Assembly: GCA_021647145.1 (NCBI GenBank)
Contig: JAKIVF010000053.1
Span: 1 to 22,580 of the forward strand
Direction: 5' to 3'
Origin: Methylococcaceae bacterium
GTDB lineage: Bacteria; Pseudomonadota; Gammaproteobacteria; Methylococcales; Methylomonadaceae
DNA length: 22,580 nucleotides
The notes under the pieces are model-generated. The model worked only from the letters and a program-made list of their open reading frames with translations, had not been told where the DNA came from and did no database searches. The position numbers and the translations under genes are program-made. Position 1 is the first letter of the stretch, and the number at the start of each line of letters is the position of its first letter. Below, piece by piece: positions 1 to 6,710 of this stretch.

Positions 1-375
1 TCAATTGATCTTGCAGACTTGCTTAATCGTGTGAGGCAACCTTTTAACAATAATATGTTAGCTTTAGCCGCAGCAGAAGCAGCATTACTTGATGAAGGTT
101 ATCTTGCAGAAGCTATTGCTAATAATAATCAAGGGATGCAATTTTTAATAGAAGAGTTTTCTGCACTAGGATTATCTTGGATTCCTTCTCACGGTAATTT
201 TATATCTGTAGACATACAGCAACCATCAACGCCTATTTATCAAGCTTTGTTAAAGAAAGGAGTGATTGTTCGTTCTGTCGAAAATTATGAAATGCCTAAC
301 CACCTTAGAATAAGTATAGGGACAGAGCAAGAAAATCATTTTTTTATTGCCGCGTTAAAAAAAGTCTTGATTTAA
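1..375 (+). CDS. hisC: Histidinol-phosphate aminotransferase, C-terminal part
   Basis: The reading frame is open from the first base, so the start lies outside the window; about 124 C-terminal residues are present. The segment DLLNRVRQPFNNN followed by an alanine-rich helix, then HGNFISVD and HLRISIGT, is typical of the small domain of class I/II PLP aminotransferases of the HisC group. The arginine in LRISIGT is the usual substrate-carboxylate/phosphate-binding position. Known role of the family: transamination of imidazole-acetol phosphate in histidine synthesis, and often also aromatic amino acid transamination. The gene sits directly before tyrA-aroA, and its stop overlaps the next start by one base (TAATG), so the two are probably translationally coupled. 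That position makes a role in tyrosine/phenylalanine formation plausible; this part is inference. The PLP lysine is outside the window. Confidence 0.85.
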   Translation, partial: SIDLADLLNRVRQPFNNNMLALAAAEAALLDEGYLAEAIANNNQGMQFLIEEFSALGLSWIPSHGNFISVDIQQPSTPIYQALLKKGVIVRSVENYEMPNHLRISIGTEQENHFFIAALKKVLI

Positions 376-2564
376 TGTTTAATAAGATTTGTATTATTGG
401 TGTGGGATTGATTGGTGGCTCCATTGCAAGAGCCGCGCGAGAACAAGGTTTATGTCATCATATTGTTGCTTTTGGGCGAAAAAAAGGGATAGAAAATCTG
501 CGTACAGCAAAAAGATTAGGGGTGATTGATGAATATTATTTTGATATAGAGCGGGCTGTTAAAAATGCTGATTGTGTCATTGTTTGTACGCCTGTCGGTG
601 TTATAGAGCAAATATTTAGACAACTAAAACCGTTTTGGAATAAACAGACCATTTATACAGATGCTGGCAGCACAAAAGGCAGTGTTATTGAAGCAGCTCG
701 AACAGTATTCTCTAAAGTTCCGAATAATTTTATACCCGCACACCCTATAGCTGGGGCAGAAAATAGTGGGGTTGAGGCTTCGCAAGTAGATTTGTTTAAA
801 AACAAACGTTTAATTGTTACCCCTGTTAATTCGTCCTGTCCGCAAGCTTTAAGTAAGGTTGTCGAGTTTTGGAAGAAAATCGGTTCCAATATTTCAGTAA
901 TGGATGTTGATCATCATGATGCTGTTTTAGCGGCTACAAGCCATTTGCCCCATGTTATTGCATTTGCATTAGTTAATTTATTGGGAAAAAAAGATCAGCA
1001 GGGTGATGTTTTTAAATACGCAGCTGGAGGCTTTAAAGATTTTACTCGCATTGCGTCTAGCGACCCTACTATGTGGCTGGACATTTGTAATGCTAATAGA
1101 AAGGAAATCATTCCTTTAATTCAGCAAATGCAATTAGAGCTAAAAAATATAGAACAGATGTTGGATAATAATGAAAACCAGCAACTTTTAGAAACCTTTA
1201 CGCATGCCAAAAAAGCACGGCAGCGTTTTCTTAATCAATTTGATAATCATATGTCGCAATCTATTACATTTAATGTTCAACCAGGAGGAAGTTTACGGGG
1301 AGAAATTCGAGTGCCTGGCGATAAATCAATGTCTCACCGATCAATTATGCTAGGTTCGTTAGCAGAAGGTACAACTCATGTTACCGGCTTTTTAAATGCA
1401 GAAGATGCATTGGCTACATTGCAAGCATTTCGGGCTATGGGGGTAGAAATTGAAGGGCCAGAAAATGGTAAGGTTACCATTCATGGTGTAGGTAAACATG
1501 GATTAAAAGAACCAAAAGAACCGTTGAATTTAGGTAATTCTGGGACATCAATGCGTTTATTGAGTGGCTTATTAGCTGGACAAACATTCAATTCCGTCTT
1601 GACAGGAGATAAGTCTTTATCGTCAAGACCCATGAAAAGAGTGACTGAGCCTTTACTAAAAATGGGTGCTAATATTGAAACACAGGCGGATGGAACTGCT
1701 CCGCTGAAAATTACTGGAACGAGTAGTTTAAAAGGAATTGATTATGAAATGCCCATGGCAAGTGCGCAGGTTAAATCATGTTTATTATTAGCAGGAATGT
1801 ATGCAAATGGCGAAACTACGGTAAAGGAGCCTGCGCCCACTAGGGATCATACAGAAAGAATGTTAAATGGATTTTCTTATCCAGTAATTCGTGAAGGGAA
1901 TAAAGCTAGAATTAATTCAGAAGGTAAATTACTTGCTGTTGATATTGATGTGCCAAGTGATATATCTTCCGCAGCTTTCTTTTTAGTCGGAGCATCTATT
2001 GCTCCAGATTCTGATATTACATTAAAACATGTAGGCGTAAACCCAACTCGAACAGGTATTATAGAAATATTACGTTTGATGGGAGCAAAAATAGAAGTTC
2101 TAAATGAAAGGACAGTGGGTGGTGAACCAGTAGCGGATTTACGAGTTGTTTCTAGTCAATTAAAAGGGATTGAAATTCCAGAGGAATTGGTGCCCTTGGC
2201 GATTGATGAGTTTCCTGTATTATTTGTAGCTGCTGCTTGTGCAGAAGGGGAAACAAAATTAACGGGAGCCAAAGAATTACGTGTTAAAGAATGTGATCGT
2301 ATTCAAGTGATGGCAGATGGGTTGAAAATATTAGGTGTCGATGCGCAGGCGACAGAAGATGGTATGATAATCCAAGGTAAAGTGGTTGATTCAATTAGTG
2401 GTGGTGAAGTAGAATCTCATGATGACCATCGAATAGCTATGTCTTTTTCGATTGCGGGTCTAAAAGCGACTGCTCCGATTACCATTAATGATTGTGAAAA
2501 TGTAAATACATCGTTTCCAGAGTTTCGAGAATTGGCAATGAAATTAGGGTTGAAGTTAAAATGA
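375..2564 (+). CDS. tyrA-aroA: Fused prephenate dehydrogenase / EPSP synthase
   Basis: A 729-residue bifunctional protein. Residues 1 to about 290 are a TyrA-type dehydrogenase: the Rossmann motif GVGLIGGS lies at 9-16, with HPIAG and the DVDHHDAVLAATSHLPH segment further on. It oxidises prephenate or arogenate towards tyrosine. From residue 293 (MSQSITFNVQPGG) the protein is EPSP synthase (AroA), about 437 residues, which joins shikimate-3-phosphate and PEP. The AroA motifs GDKS (315-318), SAQVK (463-467), RDHTE (490-494) and NPTR (556-559) match the class II EPSP synthase pattern; DDHRIAMS is near the end. TyrA-AroA fusions are known in Pseudomonas and relatives. The gene overlaps hisC by 1 base and cmk by 4 bases. 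No frameshift is visible at the junction, so the fusion looks genuine. Confidence 0.95.
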   Translation: MFNKICIIGVGLIGGSIARAAREQGLCHHIVAFGRKKGIENLRTAKRLGVIDEYYFDIERAVKNADCVIVCTPVGVIEQIFRQLKPFWNKQTIYTDAGSTKGSVIEAARTVFSKVPNNFIPAHPIAGAENSGVEASQVDLFKNKRLIVTPVNSSCPQALSKVVEFWKKIGSNISVMDVDHHDAVLAATSHLPHVIAFALVNLLGKKDQQGDVFKYAAGGFKDFTRIASSDPTMWLDICNANRKEIIPLIQQMQLELKNIEQMLDNNENQQLLETFTHAKKARQRFLNQFDNHMSQSITFNVQPGGSLRGEIRVPGDKSMSHRSIMLGSLAEGTTHVTGFLNAEDALATLQAFRAMGVEIEGPENGKVTIHGVGKHGLKEPKEPLNLGNSGTSMRLLSGLLAGQTFNSVLTGDKSLSSRPMKRVTEPLLKMGANIETQADGTAPLKITGTSSLKGIDYEMPMASAQVKSCLLLAGMYANGETTVKEPAPTRDHTERMLNGFSYPVIREGNKARINSEGKLLAVDIDVPSDISSAAFFLVGASIAPDSDITLKHVGVNPTRTGIIEILRLMGAKIEVLNERTVGGEPVADLRVVSSQLKGIEIPEELVPLAIDEFPVLFVAAACAEGETKLTGAKELRVKECDRIQVMADGLKILGVDAQATEDGMIIQGKVVDSISGGEVESHDDHRIAMSFSIAGLKATAPITINDCENVNTSFPEFRELAMKLGLKLK

Positions 2565-3217
2565 GTGTGCCTGTATTAACCATAGATGGTCCTAGTGGTG
2601 CAGGCAAAGGAACTGTTAGTAGGGCCGTAGCAAAAAAAATGGGATGGAATTATTTAGATAGTGGTTCTATTTATCGTTCCTTAGCCATCGCTGTGCTGAA
2701 AAAAAAATGTGATATTGCTGATTTAAAATCAGTAGTGAAGATAGCAGAAGCAATGATTCTGGAGTTTGAATGTGGTGACGAGCTTATTGTAAAGCTTAAT
2801 GGGCAAAATATAACTTCAGAACTTCCGTCTCAAACAACGGCAAATACTGCGTCGATAGTGGCAGCATACCCAGAAGTAAGGGCGGTATTATTGCAGAAAC
2901 AAAGAGACTTTCAGAAAGCCCCCGGGCTTGTTGCTGATGGTCGGGATATGGGGACAGTTGTTTTTCCTAATGCTTTAAAAAAGGCATATTTAACAGCTAG
3001 TGCGAAAGAAAGAGGAAAAAGAAGATACAAACAGTTGTTAGAAAAAGGAATAAATGCTAATCTAGCAGAAATAACTAAAGAAATTGAGGTTCGTGATCGT
3101 AGAGATCAGGAACGTACAGCAGCACCGTTAAAAAAAGCGGATGATGCTCTTTACATAGACTCTTCTGATTTGCCGATTGAAAAGGTTATTGAAGAAGTGT
3201 TGAATCTGGTTCGTTAG
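2561..3217 (+). CDS. cmk: Cytidylate kinase
   Basis: A 218-residue protein that phosphorylates CMP and dCMP with ATP in pyrimidine nucleotide recycling (cytoplasmic). The P-loop GPSGAGKGT lies at 10-18. DGRDMGTVVFPNA and RDRRDQERTAAPL are the CMP-binding and lid segments of the family. Its length is close to that of E. coli Cmk (227). The start codon overlaps the tyrA-aroA stop as ATGA, so it is probably coupled to the gene upstream. The order aroA-cmk-rpsA-ihfB is a long-conserved gammaproteobacterial arrangement. Nothing odd is seen in the protein. Confidence 0.96.
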   Translation: MSVPVLTIDGPSGAGKGTVSRAVAKKMGWNYLDSGSIYRSLAIAVLKKKCDIADLKSVVKIAEAMILEFECGDELIVKLNGQNITSELPSQTTANTASIVAAYPEVRAVLLQKQRDFQKAPGLVADGRDMGTVVFPNALKKAYLTASAKERGKRRYKQLLEKGINANLAEITKEIEVRDRRDQERTAAPLKKADDALYIDSSDLPIEKVIEEVLNLVR

Positions 3218-3366
3218 AACCTATTGGTGGCTATTGATATTAATTAGAAAATAGCTTTATTTTTAACTTTAATAAATGAAACTTGTTTGTACTTTTTTAT
3301 AAAACAGCATACAACAATGTATGGTGAGCTATTTGATGTATATAAAAGCAAGAATGGGAAAGAAAA

Positions 3367-5031
3367 ATGGGCGAAAGCTTTGCTGAATTATTTGAAGAAA
3401 GTCTAATCCGGACTGAAATGCGTCCAGGCGCAATGTTAATTGGTACTGTTATTGATATTGATAATGATTTTGTTGTTGTCAGTGCACAAGCAAAATCTGA
3501 AGGTGTAATACCAAAATGGCAGTTTTTAACGCCTGATGGCGACTTAGAGGTCAATATTGGCGATGAAGTTGAGGTTGCCCTTGACTTATTTGAAGATGGA
3601 TTAGGTGCTACTCTTCTTTCTCGTGATAAAGCTAAGAAAAATAGAGCTTGGGGCGAACTTGAAAAAGCTTTTGAAGCTGAAGAAACTATTGTTGGTCGTA
3701 TTAATGGAAAAGTACGTGGTGGGTTTACTGTTGCAGTTGGTGCTTTACGTGCCTTTTTACCAGGTTCATTAGTTGATGTGCGCCCAATTAGAGATACTAC
3801 TTTCCTTGAAGGTCGTGATCTTGAGTTTAAAGTTATAAAAATTGACCAAAAACGTAACAACGTTGTTCTTTCACGCCGTGCAGTAGTAGAAAAAGAATAC
3901 AGTGCTGAAAGAGAAGAGTTAATGAAAACTCTTGAAGATGGCGCAGTTGTTAAAGGTATTGTTAAAAACTTAACTGATTATGGTGCGTTTATTGATTTAG
4001 GTGGCATCGATGGATTGTTACACATTACAGACATGGCTTGGCGTCGTGTTCGACATCCTTCGGAATGTGTGGAAATTGGTGAAGAAATTGAAGTTAAAGT
4101 TCTAAAATTTGATAAAGAAAAAACCCGTGTTTCATTAGGTATGAAACAAATGGGTGAGGATCCATGGAAAGAAATAGCAAATCGTTACCCTGCCGGAACG
4201 CGCGTTTCTGGTAAAGTGAATAACTTGACTGATTATGGTTGCTTTATTGAAATTGAAGAAGGCGTTGAAGGGTTGGTTCATGTTTCAGAAATGGACTGGA
4301 CTAATAAAAATGTTAACCCATCTAAAGTTGTTCACTTAGGTGATGCTGTTGAAGTGATGGTTTTAGAAATAGACGAGGAACGTCGTCGTATTTCGTTAGG
4401 CATGAAACAATGTCGAACTAATCCATGGGATGAGTTTGCTGCAACGCATAATAAAGGTGATAAGATTTCTGGAAAAATCAAATCAATTACAGACTTTGGT
4501 GTGTTTATTGGTCTGGATGGCGGTATTGATGGTTTGGTTCACACCTCAGATATTACTTGGAATGAAGCAGATAAAGAAACGATTCGAAACTACAAAAAAG
4601 GTGATGAAGTTGAAACAATTATCTTGGCAGTTGATTCTGAACGTGAACGTATTTCTCTAGGTATTAAACAATTAGAACAAGACCCGTTCCAGAACTTTAT
4701 TGGATTACATGAAAAAAGTAGCTTGGTAAAAGGTATTGTTAAATCTGTTGATGCAAAAGGTGCTGTTATTGAGTTGTCTGATAATGTTGAGGGTTATCTA
4801 CGGGCATCAGAAATTCAGCGTGATCGAGTCGAGGATGCGCGAACATTATTGAATGAAGGCGATGAAATTGAAGCCAAATTTATTGGTGTTGATAAAAAGA
4901 CAAAATCTATATCATTATCAATAAAAGCTAAAGATAATGACGAAGAAGCTAGTGTTATAAAGGATTTTAGCCAGAAGAGTGGCACTGGTTCAGCAACATT
5001 AGGCGATATTTTTAAGCAATTAGATAAATAG
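3367..5031 (+). CDS. rpsA: 30S ribosomal protein S1
   Basis: A 554-residue protein, almost the same length as E. coli S1 (557). It brings mRNA to the 30S subunit. Six S1 (OB-fold) repeats can be followed. The central ones are easy to see from the recurring pattern of G-x-V-x-N-L-T-D-Y-G-x-F-I-x-L/E, G-L-V/L-H-x-S/T and R-I/V-S-L-G-M/I-K-Q. The first two repeats are more divergent, as usual for the ribosome-binding end. The 149-base leader after cmk has no strong Shine-Dalgarno site; only a GGGAAAG-like stretch precedes ATG. It does hold a small hairpin at 3308-3323 (CATACA, ACAA loop, TGTATG). A weak SD with a structured leader resembles the S1-autoregulated E. coli rpsA leader, but autoregulation here is inference. 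Confidence 0.97.
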   Translation: MGESFAELFEESLIRTEMRPGAMLIGTVIDIDNDFVVVSAQAKSEGVIPKWQFLTPDGDLEVNIGDEVEVALDLFEDGLGATLLSRDKAKKNRAWGELEKAFEAEETIVGRINGKVRGGFTVAVGALRAFLPGSLVDVRPIRDTTFLEGRDLEFKVIKIDQKRNNVVLSRRAVVEKEYSAEREELMKTLEDGAVVKGIVKNLTDYGAFIDLGGIDGLLHITDMAWRRVRHPSECVEIGEEIEVKVLKFDKEKTRVSLGMKQMGEDPWKEIANRYPAGTRVSGKVNNLTDYGCFIEIEEGVEGLVHVSEMDWTNKNVNPSKVVHLGDAVEVMVLEIDEERRRISLGMKQCRTNPWDEFAATHNKGDKISGKIKSITDFGVFIGLDGGIDGLVHTSDITWNEADKETIRNYKKGDEVETIILAVDSERERISLGIKQLEQDPFQNFIGLHEKSSLVKGIVKSVDAKGAVIELSDNVEGYLRASEIQRDRVEDARTLLNEGDEIEAKFIGVDKKTKSISLSIKAKDNDEEASVIKDFSQKSGTGSATLGDIFKQLDK

Positions 5032-5038
5032 TATAAAG

Positions 5039-5078
5039 AGGAACTTGTATGATTTTCATGGGTTCCTTTAAGTTTTTT
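5039..5078 (+). terminator. Rho-independent terminator after rpsA
   Basis: AGGAAC (5039-5044) pairs with GTTCCT (5062-5067); the loop contains a smaller ATGA/TCAT stem. The 3' arm runs into a T-rich tract (TTTAAGTTTTTT). It lies 8 bases after the rpsA stop and probably ends the hisC-to-rpsA transcript. Confidence 0.6.
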
Positions 5079-5363
5079 AGAAGCTTATTTATAGGAGAAA
5101 GTGAAGGGCTAAATGCAAACAGAAATGTTTGTTGTAAGATTTGGTACACGGATATGAGCAGGAGAAAGTCTTAGGAACATCTTATTTTTAAAATAAAGTC
5201 AACTATTTTTTGAATTAAAGTTGTTTTTTTTATTGTATTGACTAGGGTTATAGTTATAGTAAATAGCTATGAACTAATCAGTTTAGGTTAATGTGGGTTA
5301 TAACTTTTATAAAGTTATGTCTATTTTTTCTTAGGAACTCCATTTATATTAGTAGGATTGAAC
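5079..5363 (+). promoter_or_regulatory. rpsA-ihfB spacer with probable ihfB promoter
   Basis: No gene is seen here. The best promoter match is TTGTAT (5233-5238), a 16-base spacer, and TATAGT (5255-5260); an overlapping TTGACT at 5238-5243 could serve as an alternative -35 element. A small perfect hairpin with a GAAA loop (CAAACA/TGTTTG) lies at 5116-5131. The sequence is strongly AT-rich up to the AGGA ribosome-binding site at 5354-5357. Confidence 0.4.
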
Positions 5364-5669
5364 GTGACTAAATCAGAATTAATTGAATCTTTAGCGCGCC
5401 AACTTTCTCATCTTGCGATAAAAGATGTTGAATTGGCTGTAAAATGTGTGGTAGAACATATGAGTGAAACTTTGTCTTTAGGTGAAAGAATAGAGATAAG
5501 AGGTTTTGGAAGTTTTTCTCTGCATCATAGAGCTCCTCGTATGGGGAGAAATCCAAAAACAGGGGAGTCAGTTTCATTAACTGCAAAATATGTTCCCCAT
5601 TTTAAACCAGGGAAGGAATTACGAGACAGGGTAAATGATTCTCGAGAAAAATATAGAATTATTGATTGA
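5364..5669 (+). CDS. ihfB: Integration host factor beta subunit
   Basis: A 101-residue DNA-bending protein of the HU/IHF family, acting as a heterodimer with IhfA in nucleoid structure, recombination and transcription. MTKSELIE at the N-terminus, GERIEIRGFGSFSLHHRAPR and KYVPHFKPGKELRDR are close to E. coli IhfB. GRNPKTG (61-67) carries the intercalating proline (P64). I choose the GTG at 5364 as the start: it aligns with the E. coli N-terminus and has AGGA six bases upstream, whereas the in-frame TTG at 5358 directly abuts that AGGA and would add two residues. The C-terminus has a short extra tail (SREKYRIID). lapA follows 39 bases later on the same strand. Confidence 0.95.
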   Translation: MTKSELIESLARQLSHLAIKDVELAVKCVVEHMSETLSLGERIEIRGFGSFSLHHRAPRMGRNPKTGESVSLTAKYVPHFKPGKELRDRVNDSREKYRIID

Positions 5670-5708
5670 TTGAATAAAAATTCTAATGCAATAACAAGAG
5701 TTATCTTA

Positions 5709-5954
5709 ATGAAGTTAATTATATTATTATTATTTTTAGTAATTTTTGTTGTTGCTTTGATTTTTTCAGTAATGAATTTTCATTTAGTACAAATAAACTT
5801 AGGCTTTGGGTCTATTTCATTGCCGTTAACTGTTGCTTTAACGATAGAATTATTTGCTGGTATAGCAATAGGTTTATTAGTGGCATGGTTTCAAGCGTTA
5901 AAGTTAAAAGCAGATTATGCGCGATTGAACAAACAGTTAAAAAAAACGAAATAA
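5709..5954 (+). CDS. lapA: LapA/YciS family small inner-membrane protein
   Basis: An 81-residue protein with two hydrophobic helices (about 2-21 and 41-62) joined by a short loop (FHLVQINLGFGSISLP), followed by a charged, coiled C-terminal tail (KLKADYARLNKQLKKTK). Size, topology and the place just after ihfB match the LapA (DUF1049) family, which in E. coli works with LapB in controlling LPS synthesis through LpxC turnover. The ATG at 5709 is chosen because it begins the first helix and has AAGAG eight bases upstream; an in-frame TTG at 5670 next to the ihfB stop has no such site. lapB, the usual next gene, is absent. Confidence 0.8.
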   Translation: MKLIILLLFLVIFVVALIFSVMNFHLVQINLGFGSISLPLTVALTIELFAGIAIGLLVAWFQALKLKADYARLNKQLKKTK

Positions 5955-6387
5955 GCTAAGCGATTAAACCAAATAATATCAAGACTACGCCCGTAGTATT
6001 ATTATAAGCTAAAAACTAGTTGAGCTAGAAATAGGCATCATCTTACAAGTTTATTCACTGTTATATCATCAAATTCAAGTAGCATAAATAATTGTGCTGT
6101 TTTCTAGTGGTAATTCAACGTGTGTGCCCAAATATACATAGCTGATTCGTGTATAAGTTATTTCCTTTGTCCCTATTTTTCTTTTTTCTTCAGATTAATA
6201 ATAATTTTAATCCATTTCAATATATTCTTTTATAGAGAATTTTGTGTTATGAATTATTGATATTAGCAGCTATTTAATCCTTAAAAATAAAAAGGATAGT
6301 TTTAGCATTACCTGAATTCAGATCACCTAGAATTGAAATTCCAATATTTTACAGTTCGGTTGATCTGAAAAAGACTAGGACTTAAGC
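5955..6387. other. Gene-free spacer between lapA and feoA
   Basis: No ORF with coding character was found on either strand. A short hairpin (ACTAC, GCCC loop, GTAGT) at 5984-5997 sits 30 bases after the lapA stop and may be a weak terminator; it is followed by ATTATTATAAG rather than a T run. An ATCCTT/AAGGAT stem lies at 6277-6297, and a larger inverted repeat at 6312-6369 is listed separately. Confidence 0.5.
6312..6369. repeat. Overlapping palindrome and 9-bp inverted repeat upstream of feoA
   Basis: CTGAATTCAG (6312-6321) is a perfect 10-base palindrome. Part of it is reused in TTCAGATCA (6317-6325), which pairs perfectly with TGATCTGAA (6361-6369). The enclosed segment has its own GAATT/AATTC palindrome, so two mutually exclusive folds exist. 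It lies upstream of the probable feoA -10 element; its function is unknown. Confidence 0.6.
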
Positions 6388-6416
6388 TTTCAAAAGCAAA
6401 GGTAAAATGCTATATT
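6388..6416 (+). promoter_or_regulatory. Probable feoABC promoter
   Basis: TATATT at 6411-6416 is a good -10 element. A weak -35 element, TTTCAA, lies 17 bases upstream (6388-6393). Transcription would start near 6423, at the left edge of the Fur box. Confidence 0.4.
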
Positions 6417-6424
6417 TATCTAAT

Positions 6425-6439
6425 TGATAATTGTTCTCA
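6425..6439 (+). promoter_or_regulatory. Fur box upstream of feoA
   Basis: TGATAAT-T-GTTCTCA matches the 7-1-7 Fur consensus (TGATAAT-n-ATTATCA) at 12 of 14 positions. It overlaps or just follows the predicted transcription start, a position where Fe2+-Fur would block RNA polymerase. Its place 37 bases before feoA supports iron repression of the operon. Confidence 0.7.
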
Positions 6440-6476
6440 ATATGTTTTTTTAATAGTTTTTGATATGAGGAAGTTA

Positions 6477-6710
6477 ATGGAAATTAGTATGAAAATGCTT
6501 TCCGTAGGTGATCAAGGGAAAATTATAGGTTTTGAAAAGTCGGGTAAGGCATATCGAAAACGTTTGCTTGCAATGGGTTTAACACCCGGAACTGAATTTG
6601 TTGTGACACGGTTTGCTCCTCTTGGAGATCCCGTAGAAATAAAAATACGTGGGTTTTCGTTAACTTTACGAAAAAATGAAGCGGCTATTTTATTAATCGA
6701 TAAAATATGA
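6477..6710 (+). CDS. feoA: Ferrous iron transport protein A
   Basis: A 77-residue cytoplasmic protein with an SH3-like fold that supports FeoB-mediated Fe(II) uptake. Key family segments are KAYRKRLLAMGLTPGTEF, APLGDPVEIKIRG and LRKNEAAILL. E. coli FeoA has 75 residues. Of several in-frame ATGs, the one at 6477 is chosen because GAGGAAG ends four bases before it (6467-6473); the ATG at 6465 would overlap that site. Its stop overlaps the feoB start (ATGA), so the two are probably coupled. Regulation is likely through the Fur box at 6425-6439. Confidence 0.93.
   Translation: MEISMKMLSVGDQGKIIGFEKSGKAYRKRLLAMGLTPGTEFVVTRFAPLGDPVEIKIRGFSLTLRKNEAAILLIDKI

Noticed and set aside
3297..3860. 187-codon ORF on the - strand
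   Set aside because: It lies opposite the start of rpsA, has a low-complexity serine-rich composition typical of an antisense shadow, and no family match.
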